This document shows positions 8,198-16,648 of a stretch of 39,674 nucleotides of DNA, one piece after another; positions within the stretch are counted from its first letter, which is position 1, and the number at the start of each line of letters is the position of its first letter. Below the pieces are notes generated by a model. The model made no database searches. It was not told where the DNA came from and was given only the letters and a program-made list of their open reading frames with translations. The stretch is from assembly GCA_903837125.1 (NCBI GenBank), contig CAILTG010000043.1, positions 1-39,674 of the forward strand, written 5' to 3'. The DNA comes from Candidatus Magasanikiibacteriota bacterium (GTDB lineage Bacteria; Patescibacteriota; Patescibacteriia; Magasanikbacterales; UBA922). The position numbers were made by a program, and so were the translations under genes.

Positions 8198-8944
8198 TTA
8201 AGTGGTCAGGTGGTCAGGTAATGTGGCGTCGGCCAGTTTGTATTCACCAATTGCCGTCCGTTCTAACTCCTCGCAATAAGCCCCTACCCCAAGTTTTTTG
8301 CCAATATCATTGGCTAGTGAACGGATGTATGTTCCTGATGAACAATTTATTTCAATTTTTAATAAAGGATAATTATAAGCCAATATTTTAATAGCAAATA
8401 TTTCAATATTATTTTTTTTTCGTTTAATGGTTATTCCTTTCCGCGCCAATTTATAAAGTCTTTGACCCTTTACTTTTTTGGCAGAAAACATCGGTGGTAA
8501 TTGCTTTTGTTTACCGGTGAATTTTTTGAGAACTAAATTTATATTTTCTAGAGTAAGATTTATTTGTTTACAAAAAATACGAATAAAATATGAAATAAAT
8601 TTGTTGTCATATTTTGATAATATTTTGCTAATATTTTTTTCATATTTGGTTATCGTTCCAGTCTTATCAAACGTATCACTAACATAGCCAAGTTTTAGTG
8701 TGGCAACATAAGTTTTTGGTAATTTCTGGAATTCGTCCAGTCGTTTTGTTGCTTCCCGTCCCACGCCCACAATTAATAGGCCGGTGGCAAATGGATCCAA
8801 AGTTCCAGCATGACCCACCTTCGCCCTGCGACGGGCTTCGGCGGGCAAGCCCACTTTTTTTTCTTGGGTATAAATTTGTTGGCGAATATAGGCCACAACA
8901 TCAAAAGAGGTCCAGCCAAGGGGCTTGTTGATCAAAACAAACAT
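8198..8944 (-). CDS. truB: tRNA pseudouridine(55) synthase TruB
   Basis: Makes pseudouridine 55 in the T loop of tRNAs. The ATG at 8944 is chosen because the protein then begins MFVLINKPLGWTSFDVV, the normal TruB N-terminus; a longer open frame upstream crosses an inverted repeat. The catalytic motif GHAGTLDPFATG is intact, with its Asp. Later motifs include LPKTYVATLKLG, QLPPMFSAKKVKGQRLYKLARKG and CSSGTYIRSLANDIG. About 248 residues, and the C-terminal PUA domain seems absent. Oddly, GLPAEARRRAK, encoded by a G+C-rich patch at 8822-8857, sits just before KVGHAGTLDP and is flanked by two copies of KVG: an in-frame repeat insertion. Confidence 0.93.
   Translation of the reverse strand: MFVLINKPLGWTSFDVVAYIRQQIYTQEKKVGLPAEARRRAKVGHAGTLDPFATGLLIVGVGREATKRLDEFQKLPKTYVATLKLGYVSDTFDKTGTITKYEKNISKILSKYDNKFISYFIRIFCKQINLTLENINLVLKKFTGKQKQLPPMFSAKKVKGQRLYKLARKGITIKRKKNNIEIFAIKILAYNYPLLKIEINCSSGTYIRSLANDIGKKLGVGAYCEELERTAIGEYKLADATLPDHLTT
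8813..8857. repeat. In-frame palindromic insertion in truB
   Basis: A G+C-rich block containing GCCC...GGGC and CGCC...GGCG arms, inside an A+T-rich gene. It adds 12 residues without shifting the frame and leaves a KVG duplication (8813-8821 and 8849-8857). Resembles Rickettsia-type palindromic elements in its effect. Confidence 0.65.
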
Positions 8945-9035
8945 ACAATATACATGGAATAAAATACAAAATAATTTATCGTTGTGTATATTCTTCCATG
9001 TATTTTGTATTTTGTCCATGGTACAATATAAAAGT
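8945..9035. repeat. Imperfect inverted repeat between divergent truB and methyltransferase
   Basis: The arms share 'catgga' and 'aaaatacaaaata' in inverted orientation around a centre at about 8985. Any promoters for the two divergent genes must lie in it. A TACAAT near 9020 could be a plus-strand -10 box, but no good -35 is seen. The repeat also extends both open frames upstream of the true starts, giving mirror-like spurious N-termini. Confidence 0.6.
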
Positions 9036-9968
9036 ATGAATAATGACAACGTCACAATGGGTTGGGGTATAAAAAATAGTGCTGGAACTGAGATTTGGGA
9101 CATTGAGCCGGTATTTAAGGCTGAACGAGTTGAAATGAAAGATTGGTTAAAATTACTTTTTTATCCCAAGAAGTGGTTTTTGTATCGTTACCTTAAAAAG
9201 CAAGTGAATAATTGTTTGGCAGACAAGCCACAGGCACATGTGCCTGGTTTTCAATTTGAACCGGTTAGAATATTAGATGTTGGTTGTGGTACGGGAGCTG
9301 ACGTTATTTCTTTTAAAAAATTGTTTGGTCGGCAAGTAGAAATTTATGGTGTAGACGTGGTAGCCCTGCAAATTGATTTGGCTAAAGAAAAAATAAAAAA
9401 ATATGGTGTATGGGCAGAAGTAAAATATTATGATGGCAGTTGGTTGCCCTTTGAAAAAAATTATTTTGACGTTATTTATACTTCTGATGTTTTAGGTCAT
9501 GTAAAAGATGTGCCAGGTTGGTTGGAAGAATTAAATCGGGTATTAAAGCCAGGTGGAGCGCTGAGTATGTTTACTGAATCAAAATTAGGACGCCATGCTT
9601 ATGTCAGAAATTACTTAATGAAGCGAGGTCTGAATGTTGATCCGCACGCGGAATTTCACATTTCACTATATTCAAAAAATGATTTAAAGAAAATGATTGA
9701 AGCTTCGGGGTTTGAAATTGAAAAAATGTACAGTGCGTTTTGGGCGAGTTTTTTAGTTCATCCAGATGAGTTTATCCACAAATTGAACGACACGAATCAA
9801 CGCAAATTTGCAATTTTACGATTGATAAATAAAATTTTATATAAAATAAAAAAGAAATTACATCCGTATTCCACTGCGTTGTGTGAGTTATATGGTTTGG
9901 TTGAGATGTATTTGGTGGGAAAATTTGTTGAAAGTCAGGGTTATGTAATATTGGCGAAGAAGAAATAA
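9036..9968 (+). CDS. Class I SAM-dependent methyltransferase
   Basis: 310 residues from the ATG at 9036; longer frames begin inside the inverted repeat. Motif I is VRILDVGCGTGADVIS (about residues 76-91), followed by VDVVALQID (acidic end of strand 2), YDGSWLPFEKNYFDVIYTSDVLGHV and ELNRVLKPGGALSM, the usual Methyltransf_11 pattern. The substrate is unknown. The C-terminal third is helical and basic (KILYKIKKKLHPYS). A perfect 16-base palindrome CAGGCACATGTGCCTG at 9231-9246 encodes part of the segment just before motif I and may be a small in-frame insertion. Divergent from truB; a separate promoter follows for transketolase. Confidence 0.85.
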   Translation: MNNDNVTMGWGIKNSAGTEIWDIEPVFKAERVEMKDWLKLLFYPKKWFLYRYLKKQVNNCLADKPQAHVPGFQFEPVRILDVGCGTGADVISFKKLFGRQVEIYGVDVVALQIDLAKEKIKKYGVWAEVKYYDGSWLPFEKNYFDVIYTSDVLGHVKDVPGWLEELNRVLKPGGALSMFTESKLGRHAYVRNYLMKRGLNVDPHAEFHISLYSKNDLKKMIEASGFEIEKMYSAFWASFLVHPDEFIHKLNDTNQRKFAILRLINKILYKIKKKLHPYSTALCELYGLVEMYLVGKFVESQGYVILAKKK

Positions 9969-9974
9969 ATCTAA

Positions 9975-10002
9975 TTGACCTTTTGTCAAGAAGTGCTATA
10001 AT
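9975..10002 (+). promoter_or_regulatory. Promoter of transketolase with palindromic -35
   Basis: -35 TTGACC (9975-9980), 16-base spacer, -10 TATAAT (9997-10002). The -35 is part of the palindrome TTGAC-CTTTT-GTCAA. The 19-base word AATTGACCTTTTGTCAAGA (9973-9991) is repeated exactly at 30191-30209 in another promoter, suggesting a shared regulator or a favoured promoter module. Confidence 0.8.
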
Positions 10003-10032
10003 TTTAGGCAGTTATTTAATACTGTGTTTTTT

Positions 10033-12234
10033 ATGTCTGACAATTATTCAAATTTACAAGGTCAAAAATTAGCAGATTTACCAGGAATAGATATTGAAAA
10101 ATTAAATGAGTTAGCCCGCATTATGCGTGGTTTTATTTTTGCGACTGTGGAAGCGGCACGATCAGGTCATCCTGGTGGGCCAAGCGCTAAAGTAGAACAA
10201 TTATTGGGAATGGTTTTGGGTGGCAGCATGGCTTTTGATGCACTTGATCCAAAAAATTCTGGTCGTGATCGGGTGGTTTGGAGTGCAGGACATTGTTCAC
10301 CAGGACTTTATGCCGGTTTGGCTTTAATTTATGAATCTTTAAGAAAAGCAGGTGTAAAATTTGATGCAGAAAAATTGAAAGCAATTTTACCGGAAGATTT
10401 GGTTAAATTCCGTCATCCGGATGGTCCACAAGGTCATATTGAAAATTATAATCCGCTTACAGATTTTGCCACTGGTCCATCGGGGCATGGTTTATCAGCA
10501 GCTGGCGGTATGGCAGCCGTGCATAAATCTTGTGGGTTAGACACCAAGGTTTGGGTGCTGATGGGTGATGCTGAGAGTGAAGAAGGAATGAGTTATGAAG
10601 CACGTAATTTAATTAATAGTTTGGGGCTTAGTAATTTAATTGTTAGTTTGGATTATAATCATTTTGGAATTGACGGAAATATTTCCGAAGTAATTTCTTC
10701 ACCATATATTAATCACTGGTTAGGCTTAGGTTGGAATGTAATTGAAATTGATGGACATAATATTTTGGAATGTATTTATGCTTATCGCAAAGCGGCAGAG
10801 GGTTTTGGCAATAATAGTCCAACTGTAGTTTTGGCGCATACTATAAAAGGCAAATGTTATGGACAAAAAGAAAATACTGCAGATTCACATGGTACACCGG
10901 CTAAGTTTGAAGAATATTTAAGTATCATGAAAAATCTTGGTTTTAATATTCCTGGTGTAGAGAAAGAAGTTTTAAAAGACATTGAAGTAGTTAAATCTCA
11001 AATAAATACAGATTTGGCTAAATATGTTGTGGAAAGATTAGAAGTTTTAAAAAATAATCTTAAAAGTGAAAAGGAATTGTTAAGTGTAATGGAAAAAACT
11101 TTAGTTGGACGGAAATTAATAAATCCAGTGTCAATTAAACGTCCGGAAGTTCTGCCAGCAGAATTAGTTTTTGAACCTGGGACAAAAGTGGCAACACGTA
11201 AAGCTACACAGGTTTGGTTTGAGTGGCTCATGAACCAAACGGCATTTTTTTATGCTGGCACCGGTGATTTAAGTAAATCAATTTTAATTGACAAAGCAGA
11301 AAAAGTTTTTGGTTTAATATCTCGTGAAAATCCTTTGGGGCGCGGAGTGCGTTTTGGTATTGCCGAACAAAATATGGCGATGTGGCAAGCTGGTTTAACA
11401 GTTGATCGATTGCCTGGTGATTTTGCGCCAATTTCGGTTTTTTCTTCTTATGCGGTTTTTACTTCAATGATGACCAATTGCGTGCGTTTAACTTTAATTA
11501 ATAATCATTTGAATCCCGAACACAAAGGTTTCTTTATAATGCTCGCCGCGCATGATGGTCCGGAAACTGGTGAAGATGGACCAACTCATCAAGGTCTTTA
11601 TTGGATGAGTATGTTCACAGCTTATCCGGGAATAAAAGTTTACAAACCAATGGATGCTAATGAAGCTATTGAAATGTTGTTTTATGCTTTAGAAAAAGGC
11701 GAACCAATCGCGTTGTCGGTTAGTCGGCCGGATACTGTTGTTTTAGACCGAACAGTGGGAAAATCCAAAGCTAGTGATGCAATGAATGGGGCGTATGTGT
11801 TTTATGATAGTCAAAAGTCCCAGCCCAAGGCTGGTTCGCCTCGGGCGGAAAAAGTTGTGTTAGTAGTCAGCGGATCGATTCCTTTGGTTAATACTATGGA
11901 AGCAGTGCCGGAGTTGGAAAAGCAGGGAATTAGTGTTAAAGTTGTGGCGGTAACTTCACCACAGTTGTTTGAAGAATTGAGAAAAAATAATCCAGAGAAA
12001 GCTAATGAAATTTTTTCTGATGAAGATAGAAAAATTGCTGTTACCATTCACAATGGTTGGAAAGGATTTTTGTATCCGTTTTTATTGCCAGCAGATTATG
12101 AAAAGCGTACGATTGCGATTGATACTTATTTAAAATCCGGAAATGCTAAAGAAGTTTATGAGTTGGCGGGATTGACAGCCGAGGATATTGGAGAAAAAGT
12201 GTTGGAAACAGTCAAAAAAAGCTCTAAAGTTTAA
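10033..12234 (+). CDS. tkt: Transketolase
   Basis: Thiamine-diphosphate enzyme moving two-carbon units between sugar phosphates in the non-oxidative pentose phosphate pathway, which makes ribose in fermentative CPR cells. Single-chain form, 733 residues from the ATG at 10033; a GTG three codons earlier is less likely. N-terminal TPP half: GHPGGPSAKVEQLLG, FATGPSGHGLSAAGGMA and GDAESEEGMSYEARN (about 178-192). The pyrimidine domain has GIAEQNMAMWQAG with the catalytic Glu near residue 445, plus GPTHQGLY. A short segment near residues 594-606 (KSQPKAGSPRAE) is encoded by a palindromic, G+C-rich patch and looks inserted. Confidence 0.96.
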   Translation: MSDNYSNLQGQKLADLPGIDIEKLNELARIMRGFIFATVEAARSGHPGGPSAKVEQLLGMVLGGSMAFDALDPKNSGRDRVVWSAGHCSPGLYAGLALIYESLRKAGVKFDAEKLKAILPEDLVKFRHPDGPQGHIENYNPLTDFATGPSGHGLSAAGGMAAVHKSCGLDTKVWVLMGDAESEEGMSYEARNLINSLGLSNLIVSLDYNHFGIDGNISEVISSPYINHWLGLGWNVIEIDGHNILECIYAYRKAAEGFGNNSPTVVLAHTIKGKCYGQKENTADSHGTPAKFEEYLSIMKNLGFNIPGVEKEVLKDIEVVKSQINTDLAKYVVERLEVLKNNLKSEKELLSVMEKTLVGRKLINPVSIKRPEVLPAELVFEPGTKVATRKATQVWFEWLMNQTAFFYAGTGDLSKSILIDKAEKVFGLISRENPLGRGVRFGIAEQNMAMWQAGLTVDRLPGDFAPISVFSSYAVFTSMMTNCVRLTLINNHLNPEHKGFFIMLAAHDGPETGEDGPTHQGLYWMSMFTAYPGIKVYKPMDANEAIEMLFYALEKGEPIALSVSRPDTVVLDRTVGKSKASDAMNGAYVFYDSQKSQPKAGSPRAEKVVLVVSGSIPLVNTMEAVPELEKQGISVKVVAVTSPQLFEELRKNNPEKANEIFSDEDRKIAVTIHNGWKGFLYPFLLPADYEKRTIAIDTYLKSGNAKEVYELAGLTAEDIGEKVLETVKKSSKV
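11814..11850. repeat. In-frame palindromic patch in tkt
   Basis: Contains CCAGCC/GGCTGG and a G+C-rich tail. It lies between the pyrimidine and C-terminal domains, where extra residues are tolerated. Confidence 0.45.
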
Positions 12235-12266
12235 GTATGTAATAAGTAGTGTTAGAGATTGATTTT

Positions 12267-12330
12267 AATTCACCTAATTTCTAATTCACCTAATAAAATT
12301 TTCAATAACAAATTTCCAATTTCCATTCAA
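12267..12330. repeat. AT-rich dispersed repeat, second intergenic copy
   Basis: Bases 12267-12300 match 6162-6195 with one mismatch, followed by 'caaatttccaatttcca' words as in the first copy and in leuS. It separates transketolase from the next small gene; bases to about 12420 are low-complexity A+T. Confidence 0.7.
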
Positions 12331-12421
12331 GGTCAAAATTATAATGTCAAAATTTGTCATTTGATATTTAATATTTGTAATTGATTTGTCATTGGTAATT
12401 GGATATTTGAAATTAAAAGTT

Positions 12422-12643
12422 ATGATAAAAGAAAAAGGACCAAAAACAACCAGAGTGGGAAGTTTAAAAAAATTATTGGAAAAAGTGGAGAATGGTGTGT
12501 TTATTTTAGATAGGAAAAAACAGTTTGCTTTGCCAGGAGGTATTTTGGAAGATGATTTAACCAAAGAACAGATAATTGCGGCTTTAAAACTTTTAATAAA
12601 AGAAGATGCGGAGAAAGTTGTGGTGGTTGAAGAAAAGAAATAA
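12422..12643 (+). CDS. Small protein of unknown function (73 aa)
   Basis: Start set at the ATG at 12422 (MIKEKGPKTTRVGSLKK), because the longer frame begins in repeat DNA. The sequence is basic at the start and acidic or amphipathic later: LLEKVENGVFILDRKKQFALPGGILEDDLTKEQIIAALKLLIKEDAEKVVVVEEKK. It has the look of a compact alpha/beta protein. No family recognised. It lies in the gap between transketolase and a second small gene, all on the same strand. Confidence 0.6.
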   Translation: MIKEKGPKTTRVGSLKKLLEKVENGVFILDRKKQFALPGGILEDDLTKEQIIAALKLLIKEDAEKVVVVEEKK

Positions 12644-12703
12644 AGAAAAAAAGAAAAGTAAATTAAAATAATTTTGGTTTTAATTCTAATTTAAATAAAT
12701 TAT

Positions 12704-12982
12704 ATGCGTTCAAGAATAGCTGACTCAGGAAAATTAACGTCTGCGGAAATGGGTAAAATGGATCCAGGTTCTCCTGAATCAAAACAAGCACAATTAGCAG
12801 GTTTAAAAGCCGCTTTACCTAAGGCTGAAGAAATGGAACGCAATGCTCAAGCTGCACTTGACCTGGTAAGAGATGGATCAGCAGAAATTGATGAAGAAAT
12901 TCTTAAAGTTGCCAGAGAATATTTAGTACAGAAAGAAATATTGTTGGAAAGAATTGCACAACTTGAAAATGAACTAAAATAA
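12704..12982 (+). CDS. Small helical protein of unknown function (92 aa)
   Basis: Almost entirely predicted helix, rich in Ala, Glu, Lys and Leu. The second half (EEILKVAREYLVQKEILLERIAQLENELK) has heptad spacing of a short coiled coil. It ends 13 bases before the aminotransferase gene, so the two are probably co-transcribed. No membrane segment, signal peptide or known motif is visible. Could be a structural or adaptor protein. Confidence 0.65.
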   Translation: MRSRIADSGKLTSAEMGKMDPGSPESKQAQLAGLKAALPKAEEMERNAQAALDLVRDGSAEIDEEILKVAREYLVQKEILLERIAQLENELK

Positions 12983-12995
12983 TTTTTTATTATTT

Positions 12996-14396
12996 ATGCA
13001 AATACCTAAATTTCTCACTGATAAAAATTTAATTCCCAACGTTACTATTAATCCTAACTTAAATTATCTTGGTACTGAAACAGCTTTTGGTTTTGGGGCG
13101 GAAGTATTGGCTGTGGAAACTTCTAAAAAATTTCCTCAAGTATATAAATTTCATGTGGGTGATACCGGTCCCACCACTCCCGAACCGATTATTAATGTGG
13201 CGATTCAGGCGCTTAAAAATAAAATGACCAAGTATGGCCATTTTCAAGGTTATCCGCAGGTGCGAAAAAATATTGCTAAGTATTGGAGTGAACTTCGTGG
13301 TGTGGAAATTAAACCGGAAAATATTTTACTTGAGCCTGCTGGCAAATCGGCAATTGAATTAGCTTTGCAAACTTTAATTACTCAGGAAGACAAAATTATT
13401 GTGCAAGATCCTGGGTATCCGGTTTATGAATCATTGGCCGAGTTTTATCATCATGGACAAGTTTTACACTGGCAGGCTTATAAAGATCAGGAAAAACAAA
13501 CTTTGGAATTTAGAGTAGAGGATTTGGAAAAATTATTACAAGAAAATAAACAAGTTAAACTTTTGGTCATCAACACCCCTCAAAATCCTACTGGTATGGT
13601 GATCGGCAGAGAAAAATTGGAAGCTGTGGCTGAGTTGGTTAAAAAATATCAGTTTTTTGTTATTTTTGATGATATTTATGATCAAATTGTTTTTGGCGGA
13701 CGGAAACATTTTAGTTTTATTTCTATTCCAGGAATGCTAGATTGGACGGTAAATTTAAATGGCTATTCAAAAAATTATGCCATGACTGGCTGGCGTTTAG
13801 GATTTGTAGTGGCGCCGGTTTGGCTCATAGAAATTTTTGGTCGTTTGGCAATCAACAAGTGGAGCAACGTGAATAAAATGGAACAAATTGTGGCTGGAGC
13901 AATTTATGGTGATGTGGAATTGGATGGTTTTAAATACCCAAGCATTAAAGATGAAGTGCAAGAAATTATAAACAAAGATTTTATTGAGTATGAAAAAAAA
14001 GGTGGTTTTGTTTCTGAGGCCTTAAATTTACTTAAGCCTTTTATAGTTTGTAATGAAGCTGAAGGAGCCTTTTATTTATTCCCTAGTTTTACTCGCGTTT
14101 TGAATCTTAAATATGTTAAAGAAGATTTGAAGATAGAAAATGATGTGCAGCTTCGTAATTGGCTTTTGTATGAAAGAGGAATAGCCACACTTTCAGGATT
14201 AGATTTTGGGGGCCGGGGCGCTGGACACATTCGCTTTTCTTATGCTGAAGATAGAAATAGACATATTATTCCTGGTATGAAGTATTTATTGAAAGTGGTG
14301 ATTGAATTGATTGAAAAGAGCGGGGAAGTGGCGCCATTGAAGATAGAAGAAGTTGAGGTAAGAGTGGGGGAATTGGAAAAGAAATATTTCGCGTAG
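12996..14396 (+). CDS. PLP-dependent aminotransferase, class I/II
   Basis: Transfers amino groups using pyridoxal phosphate. 466 residues, fold type I. Recognisable parts: EPAGKSAIELALQTL (cofactor phosphate contact), VINTPQNPTGMVI (Asn contact), VIFDDIYDQIVFGG (Asp and Tyr contacts), NGYSKNYAMTGWRLGF with the Schiff-base Lys near residue 259, and GAGHIRFSYAE with the carboxylate-binding Arg. It resembles aspartate/alanine aminotransferases. The N-terminus, up to about residue 50, is longer than typical, and an insertion around residues 296-330 (ELDGFKYPSIKDEVQE) is unusual. The amino donor cannot be told. Follows a small helical gene and ends before a terminator. Confidence 0.93.
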   Translation: MQIPKFLTDKNLIPNVTINPNLNYLGTETAFGFGAEVLAVETSKKFPQVYKFHVGDTGPTTPEPIINVAIQALKNKMTKYGHFQGYPQVRKNIAKYWSELRGVEIKPENILLEPAGKSAIELALQTLITQEDKIIVQDPGYPVYESLAEFYHHGQVLHWQAYKDQEKQTLEFRVEDLEKLLQENKQVKLLVINTPQNPTGMVIGREKLEAVAELVKKYQFFVIFDDIYDQIVFGGRKHFSFISIPGMLDWTVNLNGYSKNYAMTGWRLGFVVAPVWLIEIFGRLAINKWSNVNKMEQIVAGAIYGDVELDGFKYPSIKDEVQEIINKDFIEYEKKGGFVSEALNLLKPFIVCNEAEGAFYLFPSFTRVLNLKYVKEDLKIENDVQLRNWLLYERGIATLSGLDFGGRGAGHIRFSYAEDRNRHIIPGMKYLLKVVIELIEKSGEVAPLKIEEVEVRVGELEKKYFA

Positions 14397-14476
14397 AGAC
14401 GAGGCACTGCCTCGTCTGTATCGAGAAGAAAAATTAAATAAAAGAATCAAGGTGTATCAGCATCTTGATTTTTTTA
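14396..14476 (+). terminator. Terminators after the aminotransferase gene
   Basis: Two hairpins in series: AGACGAGGC/GCCTCGTCT just past the stop, and an imperfect AATCAAG...CTTGATT stem (14442-14467) followed by a T-run. The first resembles the hairpin behind gdhA (21475-21499). Confidence 0.7.
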
Positions 14477-14509
14477 TTGTTTGTGTTAAGGTTATTTTAG
14501 AAAATTGTT

Positions 14510-14720
14510 CTTTACAAAATCCAACTTACCTAATGAAAAGAGCATTTTTTAACAAAGTGAGTTTTTTGTTAGGCAAAGTTGGCTATAACACGTGAAGCAG
14601 GGGGTTGCTTTCACGTGAAAACATTAGTGAAAGGACTCCGACGTTCGGGGTTCTACAAAACGTTAGAGTTCTTGTCTAAGGCAGGTCGTTGAACGCTTCT
14701 GATTAAGTTCGGGAGCGACG
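14510..14720 (+). promoter_or_regulatory. Structured leader of the OPT transporter gene
   Basis: Not a known riboswitch to me. Visible stems: CCAACTT.CCTAA (14521-14533) with TTAGG..AAGTTGG (about 14568-14582), then CACGTGAAGC (14590-14599) with GCTTTCACGTG (14609-14619). The second stem and what follows are clearly richer in G+C than the surroundings, marking the left boundary of the cassette. Only a weak promoter candidate (TATAAC at about 14584) is seen. Confidence 0.45.
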
Positions 14721-14731
14721 AGAGGTGAAGT

Positions 14732-16396
14732 ATGAGTACTTCCCCGGCTGGAAAGCCGAGCATCTGGGAGGGCGTCACGCTGAAGAGCGTGTTGTCTGGC
14801 GCGATCATGGCGGTCATCATGTGCGTGGCCAACTCGTGGCTGACACTCAAGGCGGGTGTCATCGAGGAGGGGCCGATCATCTCGGCCCTGATCTTCACCG
14901 GCATCTTCTTCGGTCTGCGGCGCAAGGTCACGGTTCTCGAGGCTGTCATCGTGGCGACCATGGGGAGCGCTGGCGGGAGCTTCGGCTTCACTGCCAACAT
15001 CTTCGCGGCCTACAAGATGGCGGGCATCACCCTCACCACCACCCAGATGCTGTTGTTCACCCTCTCAACGGGGGCGTTCAGCGTGCTCATGGCGATTCCT
15101 TGCTACTACCTGTTCGTGGTCAAGGAAAAGCTGCCCTGGGCGGTGGGCGAGGCATGTGCCGAGGTCATTCAGAATACTGTGGACTCGAAGAACACCTTCC
15201 ACGCCAAGCTCATTCTGGTCTTCACTACGCTGTTCTTCGGTGTCTTACTGCTCCAGGGTAAGCAGTGGATGCCCGCGGATACTGTGTTCTTCACCATCGG
15301 TGTGATGGGTGTTGGTCTGGCCTGGAGTCCGTTTTTCATCGGTGCGGCTGGTATTCTCGGCGTGCGCGTCGGTGCTGGTTTCTTGGTGGGTGGGATCGTT
15401 CTGATTCTCATCGCTCCGCTCACCACTACGCCGGCTACTCCCCAGAAGTTCTTCTGGCCGGGCGTGTCCTTCCTGATCACGTCCGGGTTCACGGCGCTGG
15501 CGCTCAAGTGGCGCACGATCAAGGATGCGATTCTCGCGCTCAGGAACATCGGCAGCGGCAACACCGAGGGCGGCGACATCATCTCCTTCAAGTGGCTCAT
15601 GAGCCTGGGAGCGATCGTCGCCGTGATCATGATCATCATCATGTGGGCGTCGTTCGACGTCGCTCTCCACGTGGCGCTGCTCTACGTCGTCGTCGGTGGT
15701 CTGTTCCTGAACCTGATCGCCACGCGCGCCATGGGCGAGACGACCTTCAACCCGGTGCGGGTGATGGGTATCGTTCTCCAGGGCGTCGGCGCTCTGGCTG
15801 GTGGCATCAACCGCTTGGTCAGTCTGACCGGGGCCGGTATGGTGGCCGGCGGCACCAGTATGAACGGAATCCTCGATCAAGACCTCTACACCGGCCGGAA
15901 GCTCGGGGTGAACCCGAAGCTCCAGGTTGCGCTGCAGGCCATGGTGTTGCCTGTCATCGCAGTCGTCTGTGTCGCGGTCTTCCACTTCATGAGCACGTTC
16001 GTCGACATCTCTCTCACCAATGATACCCTGCCCGCTCCGGTGGCCAAGGCCTGGGCCGGGTTCGCGATCCTGCTGGATGGCGGAGAGTTGCCGGATGGGG
16101 CGGTCAGCCTCATGATCATCTTCGGCTTGGCGGGCATCGGCCTTGCCCTGGCCGAGAACGTCAAGAACATCAAACGCTTCGTACCCTCCACCACGGGCAT
16201 CGGCATCGGCCTCATTCTGCCGGCGGCCTACTCGTTCGACTTCTTCGTCGGCGCCGTGCTGTTCCTATTCCTGCAGAAGAAGTTCAAGATGTCCGAGAAC
16301 ACGGTCACCAGCATCGCCGCTGCCGGTATCCTCGGCGAAGCCGCGGGCGGGCTGTTCAACGGGTTCATGCAGAGTATCGGGATCTTCCCGATGTGA
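14732..16396 (+). CDS. Oligopeptide transporter (OPT) family protein
   Basis: Membrane carrier of the OPT family, which moves peptides or metal chelates by proton coupling. 554 residues with about 14 hydrophobic segments. Typical stretches: LSGAIMAVIMCVANSWLTLKAGVIEEGPIISALIF at the start, EKLPWAVGEACAEVIQN, and GSAGGSFGFTANIFA; the C-terminus ends in GILGEAAGGLFNGFMQS. Start codon chosen for the strong ribosome site AGAGGTG at 14721-14727. Codon use and base composition differ sharply from the neighbours: G or C in almost every third position, while adjacent genes favour A or T. It stands alone with its own leader and terminators, so recent acquisition is likely. Substrate unknown. Confidence 0.9.
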   Translation: MSTSPAGKPSIWEGVTLKSVLSGAIMAVIMCVANSWLTLKAGVIEEGPIISALIFTGIFFGLRRKVTVLEAVIVATMGSAGGSFGFTANIFAAYKMAGITLTTTQMLLFTLSTGAFSVLMAIPCYYLFVVKEKLPWAVGEACAEVIQNTVDSKNTFHAKLILVFTTLFFGVLLLQGKQWMPADTVFFTIGVMGVGLAWSPFFIGAAGILGVRVGAGFLVGGIVLILIAPLTTTPATPQKFFWPGVSFLITSGFTALALKWRTIKDAILALRNIGSGNTEGGDIISFKWLMSLGAIVAVIMIIIMWASFDVALHVALLYVVVGGLFLNLIATRAMGETTFNPVRVMGIVLQGVGALAGGINRLVSLTGAGMVAGGTSMNGILDQDLYTGRKLGVNPKLQVALQAMVLPVIAVVCVAVFHFMSTFVDISLTNDTLPAPVAKAWAGFAILLDGGELPDGAVSLMIIFGLAGIGLALAENVKNIKRFVPSTTGIGIGLILPAAYSFDFFVGAVLFLFLQKKFKMSENTVTSIAAAGILGEAAGGLFNGFMQSIGIFPM

Positions 16397-16459
16397 CCAC
16401 CACAAGGAGGGGTCGGCCTGGTCAGCCGAATCAATCGTTGGCGCGTTGGAGACGTGCTG

Positions 16460-16540
16460 GCACAGGTGTGACGTTGGCCCCCCTTCGTCACCCCCTCCTC
16501 ATTTTTTATTTTTATAAAGTAAAAAGTGAGGAGGAGTAAA
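16460..16540 (+). terminator. Terminator region of the OPT cassette
   Basis: GTGACG/CGTCAC hairpin (16468-16491) and then CTCCTCA...TGAGGAG (16494-16534) around a T/A-rich loop. The second stem can work in either direction. The end of G+C-rich sequence is at about 16500. Confidence 0.6.
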
Positions 16541-16648
16541 ATTAATTTTTAACTGGCTATGTTTTGTTTGCAATTTTGCAAATGTTCTATAACATTAATT
16601 TGTTTTTGACATTTAGAATATTAATTTAAATATTAACTTAACTAAAAA

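Noticed and set aside
8945-9103. N-terminal extension of TruB
   Set aside because: The extension is read from an inverted repeat; the family N-terminus begins at the ATG at 8944.
14725-16023. Long open frames on both strands overlapping the OPT gene
   Set aside because: High G+C removes stop codons; the products are rich in His/Arg without motifs, while the OPT frame shows membrane segments.
16412-16471. Possible CTG-start short ORF after the OPT gene with AAGGAGG ahead
   Set aside because: Non-standard start, only 17 codons, and it runs into the terminator; chance is likely.
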